Below, in pieces: positions 16,531-24,378 of a DNA stretch of 47,357 bases. The notes below the pieces were generated by a model. The model did not search any database, was not told the DNA's origin, and saw nothing but the letters and a program-made list of their open reading frames with translations. A program made the position numbers and the translations under genes. How positions within the stretch are numbered: the stretch's first letter is position 1; every line of letters begins with the position of its first letter. Source of the stretch: Rhodospirillaceae bacterium (GTDB lineage: Bacteria > Pseudomonadota > Alphaproteobacteria > Bin65); the NCBI GenBank assembly GCA_011523655.1, contig WTGH01000025.1, positions 1-47,357 on the forward strand, read 5' to 3'.

Positions 16531-17661
16531 ATGATCGAACTGCCGGAAGAGGTTGCCGCGATCCGGGAGACCTTCGCCCGCTTCTGCGACGAGCGGATCC
16601 TGCCCCAGGCCGAGGCCATCGACGAGGCCCACGAGTTTCCGCGCGACCTGTTCCGGCAGATCGGCGAACTCGGTTTTTTCCGCATGCGCTATCCGGAGCG
16701 GATCGGCGGGCTGGAACTCGGCCTGCTGCCCTTCTGCCTGGCGGTCGAGGAACTGTCGCGCGGCTCGATGGCGCTGGCCGCGGCCTGCTCCATGCAGGCT
16801 TTGATGGGCACCCATTTCCTCAACGAACTGGGCAGCGAGGATATGACCGAGCGGCTGCTGATCCCGGCGCTCGACGGCGCGAAGATCGGCGGCATCTGCA
16901 TGACCGAGCCGAACGCCGGCTCCGACCTGCACGGCATGAATACGCGCGCAACGAAAGCGGACGGCGGCTGGCGCCTCAACGGCCAGAAAATGTGGGTGAC
17001 CTCGGCGCCGGTCGCCGACTTCTTCACCGTCTTCGCCAAGGCCGGCGAGGAAGACCGCATCACGATCTTCCTGGTCGAGCGGGATTTTGAGGGGTTGCAG
17101 GTCGGCCGCGCCATCGAGAAGCTGGGCGTGCGGGCGCTTCCGACCTCGGAACTGTCGTTCGACGACTGCTTCGTGCCGGACAGCCATCAACTCTGCGAGG
17201 TCGGCGAGGGCGAAACCCATCTGCGCAAGATCCTCGCCCGCATCCGCATCATGACCGGCGCCATGGGCCTCGGCATCGCCCGGGCGGCGCTCGACGACGC
17301 CGTGCAGTATGCCGGCGAGCGCAAGCAGTTCGGCAAGCCGATCAACCGTTTCCAGGCCGTCCAGATGCGCCTGGCCGACATGGGCACCGACCTGGAGGCC
17401 GCCCGCCACCTCGTCGCCCACGCCGCGCAACTGTGCGACGCCGGCCTGCCGCACCACAAGGAGGCGGCGATGGCCAAGCTGTTCGCCTCGGAGGCCGCGG
17501 CGCGGATCTGCGAACACGCCTCGCGCATCTTCGCCTCCTACGGCTTCGCCATGGAATATCCGGCCCAGCGCTATCTGCGCGACGTGCGCTTCCTGCTGAT
17601 CGGCGGCGGCACCAGCGAGATCCTGAAGCTGGTCATCGCCAAGGAGGTGTCGGCGGGATGA
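16531..17661 (+). CDS. Acyl-CoA dehydrogenase family protein with no recognisable catalytic glutamate
   Basis: A 376-residue FAD-dependent acyl-CoA dehydrogenase fold. CMTEPNAGSDLHG (residues 123-135), WVTSAPVADFFTVFAK, ERKQFGKPINRFQAVQ and the C-terminal LIGGGTSEILKLVIAKE are typical. The catalytic glutamate normally sits before the GT of this last motif (Glu367 in medium-chain enzymes), but Gly359 is here. In isovaleryl-CoA and long-chain enzymes the base is instead in helix G; the corresponding residue here appears to be Ala236 (ILARIRIMTG). It may use another base or catalyse a different flavin reaction. Its TGA overlaps the start of the B12-binding subunit gene. Confidence 0.85.
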   Translation: MIELPEEVAAIRETFARFCDERILPQAEAIDEAHEFPRDLFRQIGELGFFRMRYPERIGGLELGLLPFCLAVEELSRGSMALAAACSMQALMGTHFLNELGSEDMTERLLIPALDGAKIGGICMTEPNAGSDLHGMNTRATKADGGWRLNGQKMWVTSAPVADFFTVFAKAGEEDRITIFLVERDFEGLQVGRAIEKLGVRALPTSELSFDDCFVPDSHQLCEVGEGETHLRKILARIRIMTGAMGLGIARAALDDAVQYAGERKQFGKPINRFQAVQMRLADMGTDLEAARHLVAHAAQLCDAGLPHHKEAAMAKLFASEAAARICEHASRIFASYGFAMEYPAQRYLRDVRFLLIGGGTSEILKLVIAKEVSAG

Positions 17662-18092
17662 CCGGCCAGACGACAGACCAGGCAACGGACCGGCCGATCC
17701 GGGTGCTGATCTCCAAGCCGGGGCTGGACGGCCACGATGTCGGCGCCAAGGTGGTCGCCCGGGCGCTCAAGGACGCCGGCATGGACGTGGTCTATACCGG
17801 CCTGCGCAAGACGCCGGAGGATATCGCGCGGCGCGCGAAGGACGAGGGTGTCGACGTGATCGGCATGTCGATCCTGTCCGGCTCCCACCTGCCGCTGGCC
17901 CGGCGGCTCAAGGACCTGTGGGACGAGTACGATCTCGGCACGCGGCTGTGGCTGGTCGGCGGCAACGTGCCGGAGAAGGACCACGAGGCGCTCGCCGACA
18001 TCGGCGTGGACGCCGTCTTCAATTCGCGCAGCCGGCTCGACGATATCGTCCGGTATATCGAGGAGAATGTAGCGAGATGGCCGAGAAACTAG
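17658..18092 (+). CDS. Cobalamin-binding small subunit of an acyl-CoA mutase
   Basis: A 144-residue stand-alone B12-binding domain. KPGLDGHDVGAKVVARAL contains the DxHxxG-type motif with the cobalt-ligating His26, followed by GMSILSGSHLPL and LVGGNVPEKDHEAL, the other cofactor loops. It is equivalent to the C-terminal domain of methylmalonyl-CoA mutase and to the small subunits of isobutyryl- and 2-hydroxyisobutyryl-CoA mutases. It overlaps the upstream dehydrogenase by 4 nt and the large subunit by 16 nt, so the three should be translated together. It is expected to bind adenosylcobalamin. Confidence 0.93.
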   Translation: MTGQTTDQATDRPIRVLISKPGLDGHDVGAKVVARALKDAGMDVVYTGLRKTPEDIARRAKDEGVDVIGMSILSGSHLPLARRLKDLWDEYDLGTRLWLVGGNVPEKDHEALADIGVDAVFNSRSRLDDIVRYIEENVARWPRN

Positions 18093-19714
18093 CGACGGAC
18101 GCGAAAGGCGGGCTCGACCTGCCACGGGGTGTGGAGCCGGTCTTTTTCGACTCCGGGATCGAAGTGAAGCCGGTCTACACGGCAGCGGACGCGAACGGCG
18201 GCAACGGCGCCGGCGAGGAACGGCCGGGCGAGTATCCGTTTACCCGCGGCATCCACGCAGAGATGTACCGCCGCCGGCCCTGGACGATGCGCCAGTATAC
18301 CGGCTTCGGCAACGCGCAGGCGACGAACGAGCGCTTCCATTACCTGATCGAGACCGGCAACACGGGACTCAACGTCGCCTTCGACCTGCCGTCCCAGTGC
18401 GGGCTGGACAGCGACGATCCGGCCGCCGAAGGCGAGGTCGGCCGGGTCGGCATGGCGGTCGACAGTTTGCGCGATTTCGAGATTGCGTTCGACGGCGTCG
18501 ACCTGAACGCGATCACCGTGTCGCTCACGATCAACGGCGCCGCAGCAATCATGATCGCCATGTATCTGGCGATGGCGGAAAAGCGCGGCTACGACATCGC
18601 CGCCCTGCGCGGCACGGCGCAGAACGACATTCTCAAGGAGATGGTCGGCCGCGGCACCTGGGTCTTCCCGGTCGAGCCGTCGGTCCGGCTGGTCGGCGAC
18701 ACCATCGAATATTGCGCGCGCCACGCGCCGAACTACAGCCCGGTCAGCGTGTGCGGCTACCACATCCGCGAATCCGGCTGCGATCCGGCCGAGGAGATGG
18801 CCTACGCCTTCGAGATCGCCAAAGCCTATATCGACGAGACGCTGAAGCGCGGTCTTGCCATCGACGATTTCGCCGGGCGGCTGTCCTTCAACTTCAACGT
18901 CTTCGGCAAGCTGTTCGAGGAGGTCGCCAAGTTCCGCGCCGGCCGCCGGATGTGGGCGAAAATTCTGAAAGAACAGTATGGCGCGAAAAATCCCAAGACC
19001 ATGTGGATGCGCATGATCGCCGGCGGGGGCGGTTTCGGCCTGACGATCGACCAGCCGGAAAACAACATCATGCGCGGCGCCTACTACGCGCTCTCCGCCG
19101 TGCTGTCCGGCGCCCAGACGATCGCGCTGTGCTGCTACGACGAGGCATATACGATTCCCTCGCCCAAAGCGCAGCAGATCTCGATCCGCACCATGCAGCT
19201 CCTGATCGAGGAACTCGGCCTGTGCGACACGGCCGATCCGCTCGGCGGCTCCTATTTCGTCGAGGCGCTGACCGACGAGATGGAGGAGAAGATAACGGCC
19301 GCGATGCGGCGCGTGCAGGACGAGGGCGGCATCGTCGCCGGCGTTGCCAGCGGCCGGATCCAGGACCGGGTTTCGCAGCAGGCCTACGAGCACCACCGCC
19401 GGGTCGAGAGCGGCGCGGCGCGCAAGGTCGGCGTCAACTGCTACCGGGTCGAGGAGGAAAAGCCGGACGTCGCGTTCCATCCCGAACGGCAGGAAGACGT
19501 CGACATGCAGATGGCGAGCCTGAAACAGGTGCGGGCGGAGCGCAGCCGGGATGCGGTCGACCGGGCGCTGAAAAGGCTCCACGCCGATGCCGCCAGCGGC
19601 GCCAATACGATGCCGGCGATCATGGAGGCGGTGAAGGCCTACGCGACGGTCGGCGAGATGACGAAGGTCCTCGCCGATGTCTACGGCCGGTTCGAGGAGC
19701 CGGTCACGATCTGA
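18077..19714 (+). CDS. Adenosylcobalamin-dependent acyl-CoA mutase large subunit, divergent
   Basis: A 545-residue mutase catalytic subunit. [20 protein letters not shown], the [18 protein letters not shown] segment, [17 protein letters not shown]-type CGYHIRESG and [17 protein letters not shown] place it in the methylmalonyl-CoA mutase superfamily. The residues that mark carboxylated substrates, Tyr74, Arg192 and His229, match MCM Tyr89, Arg207 and His244. Ala101 argues against a 2-hydroxyisobutyryl-CoA mutase. However, two usually conserved segments differ: HCQT is replaced by IAGG (314-317), and LHTN before the DEA motif is LCCY (351-354). The substrate is unassigned. No MeaB/ArgK-type G-protein chaperone lies nearby. 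Confidence 0.9.
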   Translation: MAEKLATDAKGGLDLPRGVEPVFFDSGIEVKPVYTAADANGGNGAGEERPGEYPFTRGIHAEMYRRRPWTMRQYTGFGNAQATNERFHYLIETGNTGLNVAFDLPSQCGLDSDDPAAEGEVGRVGMAVDSLRDFEIAFDGVDLNAITVSLTINGAAAIMIAMYLAMAEKRGYDIAALRGTAQNDILKEMVGRGTWVFPVEPSVRLVGDTIEYCARHAPNYSPVSVCGYHIRESGCDPAEEMAYAFEIAKAYIDETLKRGLAIDDFAGRLSFNFNVFGKLFEEVAKFRAGRRMWAKILKEQYGAKNPKTMWMRMIAGGGGFGLTIDQPENNIMRGAYYALSAVLSGAQTIALCCYDEAYTIPSPKAQQISIRTMQLLIEELGLCDTADPLGGSYFVEALTDEMEEKITAAMRRVQDEGGIVAGVASGRIQDRVSQQAYEHHRRVESGAARKVGVNCYRVEEEKPDVAFHPERQEDVDMQMASLKQVRAERSRDAVDRALKRLHADAASGANTMPAIMEAVKAYATVGEMTKVLADVYGRFEEPVTI

Positions 19715-19756
19715 GGCCGATTCGGCAGGTCGGACGCAGCAGCAGCGGAGCGAGAC

Positions 19757-20953
19757 GTGAAGAGACGCACCCTCATCGCGATGGAACAGGCGCTCGCGAT
19801 GCCCTATGCCACCATGCGCTTCGTGCATCTCGGCTGGCGGGTCATCCGGGTCGAATCGACCGGCGGCGGCGACCAGCCCGGCGACCCGAACCGCTATATC
19901 GGCGGGCCGGTGCCGGGCATCGAGCCCTATTCCTATTTCCTGGCGCAGAATGTCGGCAAGGAATGCGTCGCGCTCAATCTCAAGACGCCGGAAGGCAGGG
20001 CCGCCCTGCATCGCATGATCCGGGAGCTCGACGCCGACGTCTTCACCTGCAACACGATTCCCAGCCGCTACGAACAGCTCGGCATCGACTACGAGACCCT
20101 GAGCGCGGTCAGGCCGGGCCTGATCTGGGCAGGTATTTCCGCCATGGGGCCGGACTATCCGAGAGTCGCCGGCTACGATCCGGTCATCCAGGCCATGTGC
20201 GGCTACATGGAAGTCACCGGCTTCGAGGACGGTCCGCCGACGCTGATGGGCGTGCCGGTGGTCGATCTCAAGGCCGGCGACGAGGTTTATTCCAACGTGC
20301 TGCTGGCCCTGGCGGAAGGCGCGGACAGGGCCGGCGGCCGGCGGATCGACGTCTCGATGCTCCAGGCCGCGGCGTCGTGGCTGATCACGCTGCTGCCGCT
20401 GATCGACCTGGATTGCGACCCGGAGGAGATTTTCCGCTGGGGCAACGCCCACCGCAAGTTCATCCCGACCAGCGTCTATCCGACGAGCGACGGCTACATC
20501 TATATCGCCGTCGGCAGCAACGCCCAATGGCGCCGCCTGACGGGGATCGACCGCTTCGTCCCCGTGGCAAAGGACGGCGCGCGGGACACGCCGGAAGCCC
20601 GCTACGCCGACCGCGAGGCGATCTACCGGGAGATCGGCGCGGCAACAGGACAGGCGCCGCTGGCGGCGGTTTCGGCGGAACTGTCGGCGGCGCAGATCCC
20701 CAACACGCCGATCAACCCGATCCCGCAGGTTCACGCGATGCCGGCGGTCCGCTCGAAGATGACCCGGACGGTGCTGCCGACCGGCCAGGCCCTGCGCCTG
20801 CAGCCGCGCGCCGTCGACCTGGCGGACAAGCCGGAGGACTTCTCCCCGCCCCGCGGCTATGGCGAAGACACGCGCGCCGTGCTGCGCGAGGTCGGCTATT
20901 CCGGGAAAGAGGTTGACCGGATGATCGAGAACGGTATCGCCGCCGGCCGGTGA
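19757..20953 (+). CDS. Family III CoA-transferase (CaiB/BaiF)
   Basis: A 398-residue family III CoA-transferase. [12 protein letters not shown] and [15 protein letters not shown] near the N-terminus, [17 protein letters not shown], and the [13 protein letters not shown] segment with the likely catalytic Asp170 (formyl-CoA transferase Asp169) are visible, along with the [19 protein letters not shown] tract. It should transfer CoA from a donor acyl-CoA to a free carboxylate. As the last gene after TRAP, hyuAB, dehydrogenase and mutase genes, it probably activates the imported acid or an intermediate. It starts at GTG 19757, 42 bp after the mutase, behind a GGAG ribosome site. Confidence 0.9.
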   Translation: MKRRTLIAMEQALAMPYATMRFVHLGWRVIRVESTGGGDQPGDPNRYIGGPVPGIEPYSYFLAQNVGKECVALNLKTPEGRAALHRMIRELDADVFTCNTIPSRYEQLGIDYETLSAVRPGLIWAGISAMGPDYPRVAGYDPVIQAMCGYMEVTGFEDGPPTLMGVPVVDLKAGDEVYSNVLLALAEGADRAGGRRIDVSMLQAAASWLITLLPLIDLDCDPEEIFRWGNAHRKFIPTSVYPTSDGYIYIAVGSNAQWRRLTGIDRFVPVAKDGARDTPEARYADREAIYREIGAATGQAPLAAVSAELSAAQIPNTPINPIPQVHAMPAVRSKMTRTVLPTGQALRLQPRAVDLADKPEDFSPPRGYGEDTRAVLREVGYSGKEVDRMIENGIAAGR

Positions 20954-20987
20954 GCCGCCCCTGCGGGGCTGAATACGGCCGGCGGCG
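20938..20987 (+). terminator. Nested inverted repeat straddling the CoA-transferase stop codon
   Basis: CGCCGCCGGCCG (20938-20949) and CGGCCGGCGGCG (20976-20987) form a perfect 12-bp stem. Its loop contains a second hairpin, GCCCC/GGGGC (20957-20969). A further pair, CCTCGGC/GCCGAGG, follows at about 20992-21028. There is no T-tract, so this is terminator-like rather than a classic intrinsic terminator, at the convergent end of two units. Confidence 0.5.
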
Positions 20988-21056
20988 AAATCCTCGGCTT
21001 CGGCCGGGAGGGACTCCGTTGCCGAGGGATCGGTGCGCGCCGCTATCGGGCGGGCG

Positions 21057-21311
21057 TCAATGCTTGTGCGGCAGCGTGCCTTTGCCGATCACGGTGCAGG
21101 TGCCCTTGCCGGCCTTCCGGCACTTGGCGAGCGCCGCGGCCTCCGCCTTGCCGGCGCTGCCGGCCAGGGCCGTGGAGACATTGCCGGGCATCGGCTGAAT
21201 GGCGGACTTCGCATCGGCCGCCGCCATGGCGTAGTGAACCGGGTGCGCCTGCGCCGCGGAGGCGGCGCAAATCGCGGAAACCGTCAGGATACCGGCGAAT
21301 TTCTTGAGCAT
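21057..21311 (-). CDS. Small secreted protein with a two-cysteine motif
   Basis: An 84-residue protein with a clear signal peptide (lysines, hydrophobic core, predicted cleavage after SAAQA, residue 22). The mature part is about 62 residues. Its C-terminal ALAKCRKAGKGTCTVIGKG resembles the cysteine pair of DUF4189-type repeats, so it may be a minimal periplasmic relative with one disulfide. I cannot assign a function. ATG 21311 follows a GGAGGTAG ribosome site; a longer frame upstream lacks a signal-like start. It is monocistronic and faces the CoA-transferase gene. Confidence 0.65.
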   Translation of the reverse strand: MLKKFAGILTVSAICAASAAQAHPVHYAMAAADAKSAIQPMPGNVSTALAGSAGKAEAAALAKCRKAGKGTCTVIGKGTLPHKH

Positions 21312-21846
21312 AACTACCTCCATTCGGACTAAATTACATTTGGGAAACAGAAAAGGTTGTTCAAGGAGAGTTACCAAGAATTTTCGTGATTTTCATGATG
21401 GATTAGCACAGTTTATGCAGCGAAAATCGCCAGCTACTCCGTCAGGTGCCATCCAAAATCCAATGACGCTTCAGCTCTTTTGGCAGTTCTGCTCCAGGTC
21501 AACGCAAGAATTCTTGTTATTTTACAATAGGTTGGATACGATATCGGCGCTATTCGTCATTGGGCGATCGCTCGTCCGACCTCCGCTCCGGAGTCGATAT
21601 CTTTCTGAAACATGCGAGGATCTTATCGAGTCCCACACATTCTACAGTTTTTTGTTCAACAAGAAACAATCCGAATCTCAATAAGAATTATTAATACGGT
21701 CCATAATTTTTTCTGAAGTTATTCGAGAAATTTGAGCGACCTGAGGCCCGGAAAATGCGAACCCGTTCGCGAATAGATCGCGACATTACCGTCTTTCGGC
21801 CCGGCTGCCGGACCGGGCAGAGGCGGGCCGCCGCCACGCGTCCGCC
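21312..21846. other. 535-bp AT-rich intergenic region
   Basis: No convincing gene. The plus-strand frame 21304-21684 is open for 126 codons but has no ribosome site, no recognisable motif and runs across the 5' end of the minus-strand secreted-protein gene. Base composition is unlike the neighbourhood: 21661-21720 is 16/60 G+C by direct count. It lies 5' of the small secreted protein and 3' of the DUF1989 gene, so it should contain the promoter of the former. It may be a remnant of transferred DNA or a structured untranslated region. Confidence 0.6.
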
Positions 21847-22476
21847 TCAGCCCTCGAAAATCCGGATGGCGAGCGGGGCGGAGCGGAAGTTGTTGGTCGG
21901 CGAGGTATCGGCCGGGCAGGCCGAGACCGCGGCCAGGACGTTCATCTCGGCGCGCAGGTCGATATAGTCGTCCGGCCCGACCTCCGTCGGCAAGATCTTG
22001 AAGCTCCCGTCGGTGAACAGGTCGACATTCATGAAGACGTTGAACACGTCCATGACGTCGTCGCCGGTCAGGCCGAAGGGCTCGACCGCCTCGCGCAGGT
22101 TTTCCTGGCACGAGCGGTGGCTGCCGGGCGGGAGATTGTCGCGGATTTCGTAAAGCCGCGTCGAGCAGCGCCCGCCCATGTTGCCCCAGTGGTTGGGGTA
22201 GGTGTCCTCCAGCACCGTCAGCATGACGTTCTCGCGCGGCGGCTTGGAATAGAAATACCTGAACGCCTTGCTGGTGCCGGTCCCCGCGGTCACGTTGATC
22301 GCCCAGCTCTGGCCGCAATGGAACGTCTCCTTCGGATCGTCGGCGTTGAAGAAGGCGCAGTCGCCGACCTGCCCGCCCTCGACCTGGGCGATGCGCAGCA
22401 CCTGGCCCTTTTTCACGACGAAACCGCGCCCGTAACGGGCCGGAATGACGAACTCTTCCACCACTTTTCCCGACAT
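21847..22476 (-). CDS. DUF1989 / urea carboxylase-associated family protein
   Basis: A 209-residue protein of the DUF1989 family, whose members occur beside urea carboxylase and allophanate hydrolase genes. Conserved features are FVIPARYGRGFVVKKGQVLR at the N-terminus, QVGDCAFFNADDPKE, the NMGGRCSTRLYEI cysteine segment, DVFNVFMNVDLFTDG and SACPADTSPTNNF with a second conserved Cys and Asn pair. The metal and substrate are unknown; some relatives are implicated in amide or ureide metabolism. It starts 3 bp after the hyuB stop with a GGGGATTAGG ribosome site, so it is the third gene of the hyuA-hyuB operon. Confidence 0.88.
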   Translation of the reverse strand: MSGKVVEEFVIPARYGRGFVVKKGQVLRIAQVEGGQVGDCAFFNADDPKETFHCGQSWAINVTAGTGTSKAFRYFYSKPPRENVMLTVLEDTYPNHWGNMGGRCSTRLYEIRDNLPPGSHRSCQENLREAVEPFGLTGDDVMDVFNVFMNVDLFTDGSFKILPTEVGPDDYIDLRAEMNVLAAVSACPADTSPTNNFRSAPLAIRIFEG

Positions 22477-22479
22477 CGC

Positions 22480-24378
22480 CTAATCCCCTTCCTTTTCGGC
22501 GTAGACCATCCGCCGCTCGCCCTCCAGCCGGAAGTCCGGCAGGCCGAGGCTGTCCTGGAACATCTGCAGATAGGCCGGCGCCGGATCGTCGCCTTTTCCC
22601 CGTGCCTTGCGCAGTTCCGCCCGCGCGGCGTCCGTAGCCTGTGCATCGACCGCGCCGGCCGCGCCGAGCACGACGCCGTAGACCGCCGCGGCATAGTCTG
22701 CCGTAATGCGTTCTTCGGCGATATCCTCGGCAACCAGCGCCGGATCGCGCTCCAGCGGATCGCCCTGTCCGGCCCCGCCGGCGCCGATATGGCAGAAGAC
22801 CTCGCCGTCCGCGAGCCGGACCGCTTCCATCGGCATGACCGGCTCGGTGCGCTGGCCCGGGCCGGGATTGACGATGTTCCACGACGGCGTGCCCGGACAG
22901 CCGCCGTCCAGACCGTAAGGCAGGATCCGCCGCCGGTCGGAGCGCATGACCATCTGCACGCCGCCCGGCGCGCGCACCCGGTACTGCCGCCGGTAGGCCG
23001 GCGCGCCGCGGAAGCGGCCCGGCCCGCCGGAGTTCTCGACCATGCCGTAGCCCTCGATCTCGAGCGGATGCAGCGCCTCGATCATCTCGGCCGGCTGGTT
23101 GGTCAGGTTGCCGCCGGGGTTGGGGATACCGAAAGTGCCGTCGCGGTCCGGCATCGCGCCCCAGCTTCCGGCCAGCGTCTCGGACAGGACGAATTGCCGG
23201 CCCCGGTGCATGCCGCTGATCGCCGGGAAGGTGACGCCGCCCTCGCCCGCCGCCGGGATCCTGTCCGGCACGATCTGCGCGAAGGCGCCGAGCAGCACGT
23301 CGATGGCGCGCCAGCCGACGATCGCCCGGGCCGCGCAGGCCGCCGGCGGCCGCGGGTTGACGATGGTGCCTTCCGGCAGGCGGATGTCGATCGCACGCGC
23401 AAAGCCCTCGAAGTTCGGGATTTCCCCATCGGCAATGCATTTGACGATGAGCTGCACCGCCGACTTGACGAAGGGCGACGGGCAGTTGATCGCGCCCGGC
23501 ACTTCCGGCGACGTGCCGGCCCAGTCCACGATCATCCGGCCGCCGTCTATGGTCACCGTCACCTTGAGCGGGATCGGCTCCGGGTCGTCGCCGAGCCCGT
23601 CCAGATAGTCAATGAAGGACCACTGCCCGTCGGGCAGCGCGGCGATCTCCCGGCGCGTGACGGCCTCGGCATAGTCGTGCAGGTCGGCGAGGATGGTGCG
23701 GAAAGTCTCGCTGCCGTAGCGCTCGAGAAGGCCGCCGTAGGCGCGCTCGGCCGTGTTGCAGGCGGCGACCTGGGCGCGCATGTCGCCGGCCAGCTTGTCC
23801 GGCACCCGCGTGTTCGCGTGCATCAGCCGGAAGAAGGTCTCGTTCGGCCGGCCCGCCTCGTACATTTTCAGAACCGGGATGCGCAGCCCTTCCTGGAAAA
23901 TCTCCGTGGCGTAGACCGCCGTGCTGCCCGGCGCGATGCCGCCCATGTCGATCTGGTGCACCAGCGTCGCGGCGTAACCTTCCAGCTCGCCGCCGTAGAA
24001 CAGCGGCTTGACGATATAGACGTCCGGCAGATGCATCCCGCCGGCGGTATAGGGATCGTTGAAGACGAATATGTCGCCGGGGTTCGTGTCGTCGCCGTAC
24101 CCGGCGATGAGCGCCTTCATGCCGTCCGGGAACGAGCCGAGATGCAGCGCCATGGTCAGGCCGTGGGCGACCGCCTCGCCGTGCCGGTCGCACAGGCCGG
24201 TCGAATAGTCCATCGAATCGCGCACGATCGAGGAATAGGCCGTGCGCATGATGACCAGCGCCATCTCGTCGGCGATCGACGACAGGGCGTTGCGCACCAC
24301 CTCCAGGGCGATCGGATCGGCGTTGCGGCCCGTGTTGAGTCGGGCGTTGAGTCGGGCGTTGAGTCGGGCCCGGGTCAT
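22480..24378 (-). CDS. hyuB: Hydantoinase/oxoprolinase family protein, subunit B (pair 2)
   Basis: A 632-residue HyuB-family protein, expected to work with the overlapping subunit A gene. The metal-site motifs NDPYTAGGMHLPD and VHQIDMGGIAPG are intact, followed by EIFQEGLRIPVLKMYE and ANTRVPDKLAGDMRAQVAA. The C-terminal GAGGAGQGDPLERDP segment is present, with a longer tail than pair 1. The N-terminus is unusual: residues 4-15 are ARLN repeated three times, encoded by a 12-bp tandem repeat directly after the start. ATG 24378 overlaps the hyuA stop (ATGA). Confidence 0.9.
   Translation of the reverse strand: MTRARLNARLNARLNTGRNADPIALEVVRNALSSIADEMALVIMRTAYSSIVRDSMDYSTGLCDRHGEAVAHGLTMALHLGSFPDGMKALIAGYGDDTNPGDIFVFNDPYTAGGMHLPDVYIVKPLFYGGELEGYAATLVHQIDMGGIAPGSTAVYATEIFQEGLRIPVLKMYEAGRPNETFFRLMHANTRVPDKLAGDMRAQVAACNTAERAYGGLLERYGSETFRTILADLHDYAEAVTRREIAALPDGQWSFIDYLDGLGDDPEPIPLKVTVTIDGGRMIVDWAGTSPEVPGAINCPSPFVKSAVQLIVKCIADGEIPNFEGFARAIDIRLPEGTIVNPRPPAACAARAIVGWRAIDVLLGAFAQIVPDRIPAAGEGGVTFPAISGMHRGRQFVLSETLAGSWGAMPDRDGTFGIPNPGGNLTNQPAEMIEALHPLEIEGYGMVENSGGPGRFRGAPAYRRQYRVRAPGGVQMVMRSDRRRILPYGLDGGCPGTPSWNIVNPGPGQRTEPVMPMEAVRLADGEVFCHIGAGGAGQGDPLERDPALVAEDIAEERITADYAAAVYGVVLGAAGAVDAQATDAARAELRKARGKGDDPAPAYLQMFQDSLGLPDFRLEGERRMVYAEKEGD
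24334..24369. repeat. Perfect 12-bp tandem repeat, three copies, inside a coding start
   Basis: GTTGAGTCGGGC is repeated exactly at 24334-24345, 24346-24357 and 24358-24369. On the coding (minus) strand it adds (ARLN)x3 right after the hyuB start. In-frame expansion or contraction by slippage is expected to be tolerated. Confidence 0.95.

Noticed and set aside
18077..19714. Assignment of the mutase as 2-hydroxyisobutyryl-CoA mutase (HcmA)
   Set aside because: The diagnostic Ile90 and Asp117 of HcmA correspond to Tyr74 and Ala101 here, which is the methylmalonyl-type pattern.
18089..20734. An 881-codon minus-strand frame opposite the mutase and CoA-transferase
   Set aside because: Mirror of strong plus-strand genes; low-complexity translation.
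21539..21580. GCGATCGC octamer as a possible special site
   Set aside because: A single occurrence in the gap; without repetition it carries no information.
21304..21684. A 126-codon plus-strand frame in the AT-rich gap
   Set aside because: No ribosome site, no recognisable motif, and its start overlaps the 5' end of the secreted-protein gene on the other strand.
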